The notes under the pieces are model-generated. The model was not told the DNA's origin. It made no database searches and saw only the letters and a list, made by a program, of their open reading frames with translations. From Sycobia sp. Sy_11 (taxonomy: Eukaryota; Arthropoda; Insecta; Hymenoptera; Epichrysomallidae): a stretch of 64,000 nt of DNA. The DNA lies in the NCBI GenBank assembly GCA_018907035.1, contig JACCIC010000018.1, positions 496,001-560,000 of the forward strand. The letters are read 5' to 3'. Position numbers and translations under genes: made by a program. This document shows, one piece after another, positions 1-13,213 of the stretch (positions are counted from its first letter, which is position 1; every line of letters starts with the position of its first letter).

Positions 1-16
1 TTTTACGTCTCTGCAG

Positions 17-56
17 GGCAAGTGCGATTTACAGGTATATGCCTGAAGATTTATGA
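17..56 (+). CDS. Possible tiny terminal exon of a plus-strand gene entering from the left
   Basis: A good acceptor (TTTTACGTCTCTGCAG) ends at position 16. In one frame the sequence reads G then ASAIYRYMPEDL and TGA at 54-56, with AATAAA at 73-78. The acceptor, short open frame, stop and poly(A) signal are in the right order, so this could be the last coding exon and 3' UTR of a gene whose body lies left of the window. A second frame is open to a TGA about 40 nt further on and would also be acceptable. The product is not recognisable. Confidence 0.3.
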
Positions 57-79
57 GCGTAGTTTAAAACTAAATAAAC

Positions 80-1037
80 GCTGAGAGCCTTCTGCTCTTT
101 ACCTGGACAGAATCAAGCAAAACGTATCTCACACATACTTAGAAAGTATTGTGCCTAGTCATATACTTTTTGATTATACAAAAATATAATGGCTTTTAAT
201 ATTTTACTTGAATATCATTTTGATGCCAAAATCTGATCCCATCGTTTCATTGTTCTTAATAAATTATATAATTGTATCCAGCTATGTACGAAGTATTTTT
301 CACCCAATAAATTTTGTAACATTGTAATATTGTAACGTCGATGGTAATTTCATTCCATCTTGCTCTTATAATTCATACATTTGCTAAATAAATCATTACG
401 TCGATGGGTTTAATGCAAACTGTTCATCAGAAACATAAATTATTCTCTTTCTGTGTTGGAGTGAATTTATGAATTACATTATAAAATTATCTTCAAAAAC
501 GTCATTCAATGCTAAATATTACATATATATTGTTTTAATTATTATTGTTGCTATATAGATGTATAAAGCTTGATCAGGCAAATGGCTAATATACGGTAGT
601 CATTCGTCAAAGTTAAAAAATTTTTTCATAGGTGTATTGAAATAACTATAATAAATACTTAAACCTTAATTATTTTCATTTCCTTATATTTCATATTTAA
701 AACTTTATATTTAGATATAATTACTTTTAGATTTACGATTAAAATAAATCAATTGGAGCAAGGCTTATTTATCGAATTTCGATTATAATTGCAAGGAGTC
801 TCATAGTAAAATTATATTTAAAATAAATATTCATATTATATTAATATTCATATTAATTTCCGTGTATAAAGAAACTCCAAAAATTCCACGTACAAATATT
901 TGAACTCTCGCACGCAGGATAATCATTTATTCGCTAATCTCATTAGGCTCTATAGGGCTATTATTCCATTCCGTGAGACAACGAACTTTTCATTATTTAG
1001 AATTCATTAAGAAATGTGTCCGGAGCGTTATGAAATT

Positions 1038-1086
<49 letters not shown>

Positions 1087-1609
1087 TTCTCGATCACATC
1101 GCATCTCCTGTCGATGCCAATCAATCTATTATTTTGCGGTACAATAGAAAAACACGCATTTGCGTATATGGCTTCCTTCGAAATTTATGGAAATTATGTA
1201 TGCGTAACCACTGTTAATGGAGTAGTATGCGCTTGTAGGAGAAAACTCGGTCTTTTATTTCGCGAGCGAGCACTTCCGTTGTCTATATATATACGAAATT
1301 ACCGGAACGTTATATGGCTTAAGCGGCCAAAATAACGGCGCACCGCGTATAATTATTTTACTTGCGGCGGAATTTCCCTTTTTAGTATATATATATATAT
1401 ACGTAGCAACGTAGGTAGCAGCGACGCAGCCTTCCGAGGCTGCACGAAATTCAATTCCGAATAAATTTTGGGAGACGCTCCGAGGGGGGGCTTGTGAAGG
1501 CGGCACAGCGACTACAACGTTGCAGCCTCCTCCCGCCTACACCATCGTTATACTTATGCACCAATGATTCTCCCGCACTTCCCGCATGTACATGCAACCA
1601 CATGCATAC

Positions 1610-1668
<59 letters not shown>

Positions 1669-4600
1669 TTCACGTACATACCGCAGGCGAATCGAATTAT
1701 TCGTGTGTGTATATATACATAAGTACATTTGCGGCAGCGTGGAGGACGTGATGCAGCTGTGTAAAATGGAAATGACTGCTGACGAACAATTGTTGTTATT
1801 ATCCTTGTTCATAATTTTTTGTGTTATTTGTATTTTTTTTTCTTTTGCCGTCGACCGGGGGATTGCTTGTCGAGCCACGCTGTAGGTGGGCGCCACATCG
1901 ATATACGTTTGAAGGATACTTTTATATTGCTCGCGGAATTGGATGGTGCGGAATTTGTTTTATGAAACGCCACAGCGTACGAATATATTGACTAGGAACG
2001 CGAATGAGAATGGAAAAGAATATTTATCTTTTTTTTTTTCATATATTTGTTTGTTGGAATAAAATGACAAATCCACGGCAGAATTATATTTGAAGTGCAT
2101 CTTATTTATAGTAAAATTTCTTTTATAAAATAAGTTTTTTGTTCTTTTTCCTTGTATTGGTTAACATGCAGAATGCAAATGTTAATAAAATGTTTTATAC
2201 GTAAATTCTTACAAATGCAGATTACAAATATCTTATAAAAAATTATTATTGAAAAATTTCATGGTGAGAATTATCTATTTGCAGAGTTAAAAAATTATTT
2301 AGTATATATTTAATTCTAAAAATATAATAGATATTTAATTCAAAAATAAATAAATATCCTTATGTACAAATATCTTAGAAATAAATCATTTTAGAATAAC
2401 TAAGCTTTTATATGTAATCCAAAAATTATATTTTTAAAGAGCTTCTATGTAAAAATCATATACAATAATATCATTTATGTAAGCATATTGTACATGGAGA
2501 AATTTAAGGAATTTCTTTAGTCGAAGTATTAAGATTTAGCAGAAAAATAATAATTCATTTAAGTTTAAATACTATTTTTGTACAGTATTGAAAACATACA
2601 TTAGTTTTGAATGTATTTGATAAAAACTTTAAAAACATAATATTCGTTTGGAGACTCGGTATTGAGCCATCCACTTAAAAAACTAACAGTCTCAGATGAA
2701 TTCAGACTCAATTTGTACTGCTTATCAAATAGGTTATTATGAGTCAATAGATTTATAACCATACATGCATTGCTAATCTGGCGGATGATCAAGGATGAAA
2801 TTGTATAGTGCTGACATAAAATTAAATTCAATGTGATAACTTGTATCACCGAGGATAACGAAGACCACGTCCACTGAATTCCTGATGGTTTGATTGAACG
2901 TGAAACCTACGGGACTGACTATTAACTCGGGGCCTCAAAATAGCTATATAACAATTAAAAATTCCACGATCCATGAATATTCATGCTGAAAAAGATGAAT
3001 TGGGCCAGCATTGCTACTGTGAAGATCTGGCGATTTCACCAAGAGGCTGTTTTAGGGCACTGTACGACCATATGAGGAGCCGAGAAGCTGGTAGTATCGA
3101 TATCAGCTCACATATACAGTAAATACGTGCTGTTGACCATTGACCGCCATTAACAATTTCACGACTTCTTCTCGTCCGTAGTTTGCGACTATTGTGTGAT
3201 GTCCTCAAACGAGTCACAAAGAATCATACACGTATCGTGGTTTATAGATCCAAAGTATTCATGAATATACTAGCTAAGCTGGAAGGAAGAGGGACGTTTA
3301 TGTACCGTGAGCCCAATTTCCACGATCGGTATCCCTTATAGCCAGCAGATTGGTATAATGATCCGTAGAGGAGCGATTTTTCGAATATCAATTAGTCCTT
3401 AAGCCAAGGTGATAATGGATGTTTATGTGTAAATAGAAACTGAGATAGCAGATGACCTGCTCGAACGGAACAGGAAGGAGCTTCGGTGTATTACGGAAAA
3501 CTCTTTCTGTCGGACAGATATAAGGAATGGCCTACCAAACGATCCTGACCCAATGGACTATACTTTGGTTCAGCCCTGATGGTCAAGCAAAGAAATTAAC
3601 CAGATGCCAAGGACGAATTTAGTTGTTCAAATCTACAATTTTTGTTAATATAGTAATCATAATGTGGATAAACTTGGAACTGGTAAGCTTCATGTAATTA
3701 TTTATAAAATTGTCAATTAGCTAGATAAGAAAAGTTTAATTTTTGATCCATTTATCAATAAAATATACTGCTAAGCATAATTTAAATAGCCAATTCGAAT
3801 CATACATCATTGAGAAGCAATTTTTTATTGATAATCCAGGAACGCAAGATCTGATACCACTATGGTTGATCCATTTCTATGAACAAGGGTGTTTTATCCA
3901 ATATGAGTACTGTATGTTTTTCAGTAGGGCACTGGTATTCCTTCCATCAACATCCGATCCACAGATATTCTTGCACCAATAATTCAAATTCGACATTTCT
4001 CATTCAGTTATAGAAATAAAAATGATTGCTAATCAGTCCACAGTTTCGGAATCTTGATAAGCCGACAACTCTAGTGTCGGCCTCTATTACGATGAACAGT
4101 TTTTCGATGATCCTAGGTCTGATTAATTGCTTACAAGGTTTATTTTGAGTTATATTTCAATTATTTTCTTACACTTTGTTCAATTGATTTTTTTGAATTT
4201 GCATTCATTTTTTGTACACTATTTGATCTTTTATCCAATCTAAACTTTATTGATTTTTTTTGTTAAATCTTGAAGATATTTTAATTTATATGAAACAATG
4301 ATTATTTATAATGTTATTGTAACTAATTTGATTTGATTCAAACTGGAATAAAGATAAGAGAAATTTGAATGAAAATATTGTTTATGCACGAATTTCGACT
4401 CACCTTTCTTTTTTAATAAAGAATTTTGTTTTCGATATATTTTAAAAATTTTCTGGAAAATTAATTATATCATCGGGTTTGAAGAAAAAATAGCCTCGAG
4501 CCCTATAATTATTTAATACAATATCGAGTATATAATAAAATATATTATTGAAATTACCTTTGAGAGCTTTTCGAATTTCCTGTCTTTGCGGTGGGATGTA

Positions 4601-5200
4601 CATTCGTCAACTAGAAATTTCTTCGTACGATTGATATATAGTCTCTTGTTGTTGCATAATCCGTAGGTATTATTAATCTATAAAGGATTAAGGTATAAAT
4701 AATCTGTTTGTTCCGCACAAATACAGATATGATGAATTGCATTCAATTCAAAATAACGATCCATTTAGAATTAAACTCGGTACTGCCATTGATTATCGAA
4801 TGATAACGAAAATTTTTCCAGCAATTAACCAGGATTAAATGCCCATTTTCGTATAGCAGGCGCAATTAACAATGCACTTTATACTCTAAATTTGATAATA
4901 TTACCGACAGTCTGAATATAATTAAAAAGCCAAAAATATCACACTGGAGTTGAAGAATTCAAGAATTTTCCCCATCGCAAACTTGCGCCAAATTTTTAAA
5001 GGCAAAGTGAACGACGCCCGTGACGTTTTGCATTTCCTCGACAAAGCGGCCCCGCCAACTTCGTCCCTTTAATCAAGCGCCAGATCGATGGCAACTTTTG
5101 GATGTATGTAAAAAGGAGGCGCGGTCGCGCTCACGTTACACGAACGAAGAACGCTCTATATATTTGCACACTGTAAAGTTAAACTCGTATAAAACTTGAG
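80..5200. other. Intergenic region, nothing supported
   Basis: AT-rich DNA. The part from about 2620 to 4110 has fewer simple repeats and more even composition than its flanks, but no open frame with splice or start logic, no RNA gene and no repeat family that I recognise. Confidence 0.5.
1040..1663 (+). repeat. Two (TA)n tracts
   Basis: TA tracts at 1040-1082 and 1613-1663. The ~530 bp between them is moderately GC-rich, holds no supported gene, and yields only repeat-driven open frames. Confidence 0.9.
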
Positions 5201-5205
5201 CGAAT

Positions 5206-5240
<35 letters not shown>

Positions 5241-5293
5241 CAGAAGCAGCAGCAGCAACAGCAGCAGCAGCAGTAACAACAACAACAACAACA
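5206..5293 (+). repeat. CAG/CAA triplet repeat
   Basis: Interrupted (CAG)n passing into (CAA)n. It would encode polyGln/polySer or, on the minus strand, polyLeu, but no supported exon contains it; it lies in intergenic DNA. Confidence 0.9.
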
Positions 5294-5422
5294 TTAACAA
5301 AGGTCCCGTTTTAACAAATCCGCGCCAGGATAGGAGCGATTCGCGGTCGGGCGTCACAGAAACGAGAGGAAGCCGGCGAGCGCCTCGCCCCTGCAGTCGC
5401 CGCGGACGCGCGGAACAATTGG

Positions 5423-5424
<2 letters not shown>

Positions 5425-5470
<46 letters not shown>

Positions 5471-5588
5471 CTCGTTCTAGTTAACTGCTTTCCCGGCGGA
5501 TAAACTTTGTGCGTTCTGCCCTCCTCTTTCGCCGCTCCCACGAAGTTACCCCCCCCCTCTCCCCTAACTCATCCCACCCTCTCACTCC

Positions 5589-5619
<31 letters not shown>
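5425..5619 (+). repeat. (TA)n and (CT)n tracts
   Basis: TA tract 5425-5468 and CT tract 5590-5619 around a GC-rich intergenic segment. Confidence 0.9.
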
Positions 5620-5621
<2 letters not shown>

Positions 5622-7600
5622 GCCCTCTCACACTCCAAAGCCGTACACCTGTCCCTATAGAGCAAAGTGCCAATTGTGCACCGAATGTTGTAAGCCGAGC
5701 TGGGGAGACTGGCGCCGGCTCGTTTATATACGTCAACGCTTAAGCTCTCATTAGTTAGCGGGGCTTATTTTCATATAACATTAATTGCGTCCAACAAAAA
5801 TTCCTTTCGATCGAATGCACGCTCGATACCTCGATCGGGACACATCGGTGCGCGTGCCTGTGTGCCTGCGACGTTGCCTCGCGCTATCGCGGCGTATCAT
5901 TCGCCCGTGCTACGGAAAGAGATCCCGTACGACTGCTTTAATCGTGCTTCACACGCTATACAGTCGGCTCGACGTAAACAAAATTTTCCAATCGCGCGTG
6001 ATAATTGATTAAGCAGTCGATGGCGCACCCCCGCGCGGTGAAGCTCCTACTGTCCCGACGGAAAATTGGGAAAATAATTTCGCCGGCAGTGCGACGCGCG
6101 CGACGACCGGGAGACGTGGAGAATGCGAATCGAACGACGCCGGCCCGGCGTCGGAATGCGAAAGAGTCGCTATCTCGACGATATGCATATACGATAAAAG
6201 CTCGCTCCGAGCGCATGGGTATGGCATAACGGCGTCTGCAGTGGTTTGGCAATGTGCAAAAATCCGCGGAGGATGGCAACGACTCGCTTAAGAAATTAAT
6301 GTGCAATGATTAAAAGTGAATTAAATCACGTAATACTGACTAATTGTACTATTTGCAGTTGCATACGCGATATAAAGAAAAAATTCCTGATTGTCCGAGG
6401 TTAACAAAAAAAAAAAAAAAAGAAAGAAAAAATAAACAAGTAAGCAAAATTTGGTCACGTATACATGCACGATTTTCCTTCTGGCTTCGTGGCAAGAGTT
6501 TCTTGCTTGACGGATTATTTTCTTTTATGCATAATAGTAATAGAAGAGGTAGTTCTACAGCACCGTTAGCGCGTCCTTCGATTTCGCTATCACCTCCACC
6601 CGAACGCACGAAACGCTTAAACCTTTCGGTAATATATTGAGCGCACACAAACACATCATCAAGTCCGTATGTTATTCAATGTCTATAATATACATATAGA
6701 TATAATTTTATACGTATTAAAGAAAAAAGAAATTATACGACAAATAAGTAAATGCTTGTTCATTATGACTAATGTAAATGTAAAATATGTCTAATGATTA
6801 TACAAAATTATTTACAGAATTTTTAAAACGTAACTTACAAAAAATCAGAAACAAATATAGAGTTAATATGTTTTAATATAGGAATATAAATATATAGTAT
6901 ATATTGATTTTGCACAACATGATACCGTGAGCTGTTCAAACGAAAATGATTTATCTGTCAATACTTCTAAATGTGAGGTGATTCGATTCCAGTGGAAATG
7001 GAAGGTTTATATTTGATTATCAGTTCGACTGCTTTATGAATGCTTAATTGCCATTCAGCCCCGATTGATCCTGGAGTTCTTTCCCAGGTTAAACTGGAAT
7101 TTAACCATCGCAGCGCTTAGATATCTGCAAAGGCAACGAACCGTATTGATTTTCTAAAAATATGTGCACGTTAGATTTGACGGTCGGTTATCGCATGAAT
7201 TTATCTATATGAATGTTCAATGATTCAGCGATTGATTTTAGGCAAATAACGCAATTTTATCCAGGTGAATTAATAAATATTTTAAATACTTACATTGAGG
7301 TAATTTTCTATTATATCGATCAAGACTCTTTGGTCATTTCCTCAAAATTGCTCAAGTTTCAAAAATATCTCGTTGATTTTATTTCGCTAACGAAAACATC
7401 ACCAAAATTTATTAGAATGGAAAATCTGATGAAATTTTTCACCTTGGTTATTTGATTCATAATTTTTTTGTAATTTTGGATTACTTTCATAGAAAAATGT
7501 TTTTAGTCAAATTTTCACGATTTTTCGACACCTGCACAAAATTTTGTAACGTTTTTCATAAAAACAATTGAATCTAGAAGCAGCAAACAATTATATTCTG
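5620..7600. other. Intergenic region, nothing supported
   Basis: A CpG-rich stretch (5780-6290) with overlapping chance open frames on both strands is followed by AT-rich DNA. I see no gene, RNA or element. Confidence 0.45.
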
Positions 7601-7607
7601 ATAATCT

Positions 7608-7794
<187 letters not shown>

Positions 7795-8055
7795 CACGCC
7801 TCCACTTGATCTTCGAAAGACTAAACTCTATCTATTAGATCCAATTCGATTTTCACTTTAATTAGAGTCACGGCTGTAGTAAGAGACTTATAACAAACAC
7901 CGGACATCGTTTATTGCTACTTCTAAATTGCGAGCCACTTCGGCTTCTTGATCCACATATCGCGTCGTCTTCCTTTCGCGAAACGAGGTCTGGTCGCGAC
8001 AGCTGCGTGCGGAGCTTCTCCTTTACGATGCCGATTTAATGCTGTATATATATAT

Positions 8056-9012
8056 TGTAATATACTACTACTGGGAGGTTTAAAAACAATAAAGGTTTAA
8101 AAAACAGTTTTTAATTAAATTGATTTTTAATATATATAATAAACGTAAAATACAAATAGCAATCACCTTAGTGTACAGACGAGATACTAATAATGCCTTC
8201 TGCGCTCAAACAGCGCCCTTTATAGACTTATCGCGGGTCAAATTTCGGGCGATAAGCCCCATTCGTCCATCGCAGCCTAAACACTTCGCGCAGCCGGACG
8301 GTCGGAGAACCCGAGGTGGTAATCTGACACCGTCCAAACCTCTTTCGTAAAATCTCAAGATTTTCCTCCGACTAATATTTGATCACCTTATTTGTAAATC
8401 ATATAAAAATCAGTTTTCAGGAAAATCTTCGATTTTACCCGTCATGGTACGGATCAATTGCTTTTATGGAAGCATAACCAGTCAAACCTCTTTCGTAAAA
8501 TCTCAAGATTTTCCTCCGACTAATATTTGATCACCTTATTTGTAAATCATATAGAAGTCAGTTTTTAGGAAAATCTTCGGTTTTACCCGTCATGGTACGG
8601 ATCAATTGTATACCTTAGTTGTATACAGTTTGTGGCCTTTAACGAAGGTTTGCTCGCGATCCTGACTTCAATAATTAATTAATTTCAATTCAAACACAAT
8701 TAAATTAATTCATTGAGTCCAATTCAAAAATTCAAATTATATCTTATAAAATAAGATTTCAAATCGCCAACCGATGATTTCATTAAGCATTATTCAATAT
8801 CTCGTGTGTACTTACATATCATTTATAAACAGTTTTTATAATTCGTGCGGCGCCGTTTTGTCCGAGAAGATCGCATAACATTTCTTACTCATATATTCTC
8901 TCGCAAATACAATATTATATCAATCTTTTATTTACATTATTTCCAATCTTAAAACTAAATATTTCTGGCAACATACTTTATAACTATATTTAGTTACAAA
9001 AGAAATACTAAA

Positions 9013-9071
<59 letters not shown>

Positions 9072-9414
9072 TATGGCAACGCGATATTATAAAAATTTCT
9101 TGAAAACTATTACGCATTAATTTAATATGTATCAGATTAAATAATTCCAAAAATCGAAATCATAAATTAATTTTATCTTTATACTTCTACTTTCTTAAAC
9201 TATAAACATATAACATAAACTATAACATGACTATCGGCAATAAAGAAAATATCTTATTTTAAATTTGAATTCAAACAATATTAAAACATTTCACGTAGAA
9301 CTAATTATAATAATAGCTAGAATGAAATCGATTAATAAAATTTTATTCTAGAAATTATAAACGCTGAAGGCTTAATACTAATCTTTACATCTAGTTTCGA
9401 TTCTGTTCGTAACA
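8056..9414 (-). repeat. 3' LTR of the BEL/Pao element (1359 bp, long form)
   Basis: Shares its first ~365 bp and last ~43 bp with the short LTR. The extra central part holds an imperfect tandem duplication (8336-8460 and 8484-8608, about 125 bp each, both ending GGTACGGATCAATTG) and a (TA)n run at 9016-9064. LTRs are identical at insertion, so one copy has since lost or gained this ~950 bp. The single-base junction favours deletion in the right copy. Confidence 0.85.
8218..8224 (-). promoter_or_regulatory. LTR TATA box (3' LTR copy)
   Basis: The same TATAAAG motif as in the 5' LTR; in this copy it would drive transcription out of the element into left-flanking DNA. Confidence 0.4.
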
Positions 9415-9425
9415 ATTCTCCCCCC
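9415..9425 (-). other. Polypurine tract of the BEL/Pao element
   Basis: Minus-strand GGGGGGAGAAT lies directly against the start (TGTTACG) of the 3' LTR, the expected plus-strand DNA primer. Confidence 0.75.
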
Positions 9426-10663
9426 GTACAAAATTTAGTTATTTTGTACCTCGCTCTTACCCAATGTTTTATTAATTTACGCGTACATCGCAAAAATTCC
9501 CTCTCGGAGAATGCACCTCAGCCATTCGGATTTCCTTATCCGCGCATGAAAATACCCGAATTATTTCCCCATGTATTCCCTGGTAGAAATCTAACAATTT
9601 TTAATAGGCTAGAAAGTAGTTACTAGGTAGTAAAAATAGAATCAATCATTGTGGCTATAAACAAGATAAATCTTATAATGCAAAATATGAAAGTTGTCAA
9701 TAAACTTAAGAAAAGGGTAGAAACTAGGTTTAAAAACTAGTTAAAAAACTAGATAGAAACTAGGTTGTTTTAAAGCTTGTTTATGGTTAGTAGATTAGCA
9801 ATTTATATAACAATTAATATTTATATTATAGTATAACATTATGTTGTTGATTTAATAAAAGAAAATTATAGGGTACGGAAACTAATAATTTAAAAAAATT
9901 ACAAAATAATAATAAAGTCTGCTCTTCGTTCGATTTTGTCATCTGAAAAATTATACGTATCAAATTAGTTTTGGAAATATTTTCATTTTGTTATTTAATA
10001 TCTAAAATTTCACATGAAGTAATTAATCAAAATATTCTATTCTTTGATGTCTCAGCCGGCTTAAATTATTGGTTGTTAGTTAGTAATTCTATCCTATTTA
10101 TATATAAAATAAATAACATCATTAGAAATTTTTTAAATTTTATCAAATAAAATTAATTTTTTAAACTAAAAATTATACTGAGTTCATAACTATAATTCGT
10201 AACTTGAATTTACGGAAAGTTCATACGGCACAACTGATGATTTGGAATTCCCGCGGTAAATATTATCTTGATTAGTATATAAGCTCGATTATGACTTCAC
10301 TTAAGTATAAGATATTGTATACGAATGTGTAAGTTACCATCAATGCGTTGTACATGCATTCAGATGTTTAAGGTATACAAAACCAACGTACTTATAAGCC
10401 ACTTCAAAACTTTCGAAATGAACTTTATAAACATTTATAATTAACTAATTAATTAATTAAAACAATGATTAAAGACAATGGATTTATATAAGAAAGCATA
10501 ATAATGATATCAATTTTTGAGGTAGTTTTTTAGTCTATCAAGTAATGGTAGATCACTCATCAAGCAACGTGAATGTATTGTAAAACCATTTTACGACAAG
10601 CATTCGAACAGGCATAATCTTTAACAAAACGTGCATAACGCCTACTCAATATTACCCCGATTT
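9426..10663. other. Non-coding internal region of the BEL/Pao element
   Basis: AT-rich sequence without a long open frame where pol should be, including short repeats of the type AAAACTAG near 9720-9770. It holds no recognisable reverse transcriptase or integrase motif on either strand. Confidence 0.6.
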
Positions 10664-12124
10664 TTACACGTTAGATATTTCAAAATGTTTCTCATTCTGC
10701 ATAGAATTATCATTATGTAATAGAACATGATGATTATTCTCACATCGAGTGCATTTTCCGCTCGAACAGTTTACTCTCGTATGTCCCGACGATAAACAAC
10801 CGAAGCACAAATTGTGCTGTTTTGCTAATGTCCATCTCCTATTTACGGATTCCCGAATAAAAGAGGTACACTCCGGTGGAGAATGAACTCCTTTCTCGCA
10901 TATAATACAATTATTAATATTAAAATTTGAACGTTTATTCTTACTTGATTGTTCATGTCTAACCGCGTAAATATATCTTGAAGAGGAACGCTCTTCTCTT
11001 CTCGTCGAAACGTTTTTATGAGGCGCAGACGTATAAACATCATTGTCGAACAATCCAGCAGCGTTTGCTAACTCAGCCTCCGAATATAAAAAATCGCTAA
11101 GTTTTTCCATATCAGATTTCTCCTCGGACATCGAAACAGCTCTACGATTATATTCGTATTTTAATGCGGATGGCAGTTTACTTCCGATCGTCTTTAACAA
11201 ATCCGGACTATAAAGATAACCCGTTAGTTTGAATGATTTGAACGCAGTGGTTGCATTTTTTAATTTCGAGGCGAAACGTACGAGACTTATTTTGCCCGAT
11301 TTTAGATCAGGCAATAATTTTAAATCAGCACATATTTTATCTGCTACAATTTTTTTATTTCCGTAATGTAGCTGAAGCGTATTCATAATTATTTCAGGAT
11401 CACGGCTCGTAGCAAGCAGAGTGCTGACCAGCTCACGCGCTTCACCTTTTAATGCGTGAAGTAAACGTGCAACATTTTCCCGCGCACTATATTGTCCGAG
11501 TTCGGTCGATAGATCATACGCTTCTTTAAACTGCAACCACTCTAATGCGTCGCCAGAAAAATACGGTAAACTTTTCGCTGTTGTCATGCGGTTTACAAAA
11601 CGCGAATTTCCGCCGCCTAACGAAGATTCCCGGATCGCATTCATCGTTTGCTCGAACATATTAGCAAGTCGCACAGTCGCATTATTTTCATTCATCGCAA
11701 AATTAGATCGAAACTCTCTCACCGGACTTGTATTAATAGTAGACTCGTCGATTACAGCTTCTCTCTCGATTTCTGCTATTCGGCCGGGCTCTGCTGATCT
11801 GCTTACTGGTGCTGCAACGTCTCTGCTACCGATGAAAATCGAACGCGATGATTGTTGTTGAGCATTTTCATTATGCTCGGTCGTCTGTGCTCGAAACTGC
11901 TCATCACCATCGTCCTGAAGTTGTACGGATAGCAAGGGTTGTCGTGGCCCAAGAGTGGAAGTAGCCCTGGCGACGTCTCTCGGTCCTCGTGCTACTTTAG
12001 CACGATTACGAAACGATGTTTTTGCTCCTGCAGAAACAGTTTTCGTCACCGTAGATCCCGTTGTAGTTGAAGGACCTGCGGCACTAGAGGCGGCAGTAGC
12101 CGCACGTGTTTTCCTCGACGACAT
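10664..12124 (-). CDS. gag: BEL/Pao Gag polyprotein (gag only)
   Basis: A 486-codon open frame inside the retroelement, encoding the capsid-type structural protein that packages element RNA. The N-terminal ~160 residues are Ser/Thr/Ala/Arg-rich and low complexity. The middle (about 185-330) is the Pao/BEL gag-type region, beginning LPYFSGDALEWLQFKEAYD with LLHALKGEARELVSTL downstream. The C-terminal 90 residues carry cysteine/histidine knuckles: CIICEKGVHSPPEC, a CCHC box CFGCLSSGHTRVNC, and CTRCENNHHVLLH, the arrangement typical of Pao elements. The frame ends in a stop about 20 residues after the last knuckle, whereas autonomous BEL/Pao elements usually continue into protease and polymerase. 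The start ATG at 12124 is the first in frame after the primer binding site. The long undisturbed frame suggests recent or selected coding capacity. Confidence 0.9.
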   Translation of the reverse strand: MSSRKTRAATAASSAAGPSTTTGSTVTKTVSAGAKTSFRNRAKVARGPRDVARATSTLGPRQPLLSVQLQDDGDEQFRAQTTEHNENAQQQSSRSIFIGSRDVAAPVSRSAEPGRIAEIEREAVIDESTINTSPVREFRSNFAMNENNATVRLANMFEQTMNAIRESSLGGGNSRFVNRMTTAKSLPYFSGDALEWLQFKEAYDLSTELGQYSARENVARLLHALKGEARELVSTLLATSRDPEIIMNTLQLHYGNKKIVADKICADLKLLPDLKSGKISLVRFASKLKNATTAFKSFKLTGYLYSPDLLKTIGSKLPSALKYEYNRRAVSMSEEKSDMEKLSDFLYSEAELANAAGLFDNDVYTSAPHKNVSTRREERSSSRYIYAVRHEQSSKNKRSNFNINNCIICEKGVHSPPECTSFIRESVNRRWTLAKQHNLCFGCLSSGHTRVNCSSGKCTRCENNHHVLLHNDNSMQNEKHFEISNV

Positions 12125-12208
12125 TGCGGAAGATTGAACAAAAAAATTTAATTAATTTTTACACTTATTTAACTTTTATTAAACTTCCCAGCTTTCCGGA
12201 AACTTAGT

Positions 12209-12226
12209 TCCCGGGTTTCGGCACCA
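12209..12226 (-). other. Primer binding site, tRNA-Phe type
   Basis: On the minus strand TGGTGCCGAAACCCGGGA, 8 nt inside the 5' LTR end. This is the exact complement of the 3' 18 nt (with CCA) of the standard animal tRNA-Phe(GAA), whose acceptor stem starts GCCGAAA. It is a typical position for minus-strand DNA priming. Confidence 0.85.
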
Positions 12227-12234
12227 GAAATTAT

Positions 12235-12814
<580 letters not shown>

Positions 12815-13154
12815 CGAGTTTGTTTCATTTTGACTTATACTGAACTAACTGTCAATGTTCGGCTTAACGAAGTCGAAACGAGCGTGTTTTAAAGCTCGAA
12901 ACTTTGTTTTAATGCGTCGTATTTACCGTAATATTATGTACATATTTGCTTTGAATTATCTATACTTTTATTAATATAGTTCTTTAATCATATCTTTTAT
13001 ACTTTGTACATATAATATACTTTCTACACATATGTTTTACTGGCTTTTATTATCGTTTTCTACAATTTTTTGATCATTTATTGATAATGTACTTTATTTT
13101 AATTATGCTATATGAATAATTAGTTTCTAATTCGATACAGCATTTTCAACTAAA

Positions 13155-13157
<3 letters not shown>

Positions 13158-13210
<53 letters not shown>
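13158..13210 (+). repeat. (CT)n microsatellite
   Basis: Uninterrupted CT dinucleotide tract in AT-rich intergenic DNA. Confidence 0.95.

Positions 13211-13213
<3 letters not shown>

Noticed and set aside
418..430. Minus-strand CTGATGAAC, a second possible hammerhead core
   Set aside because: No GAAA core or complementary stems at the required distance.
5136..5357. Poly-Leu minus-strand open frame
   Set aside because: Translation of the CAG/CAA repeat; there is no gene context.
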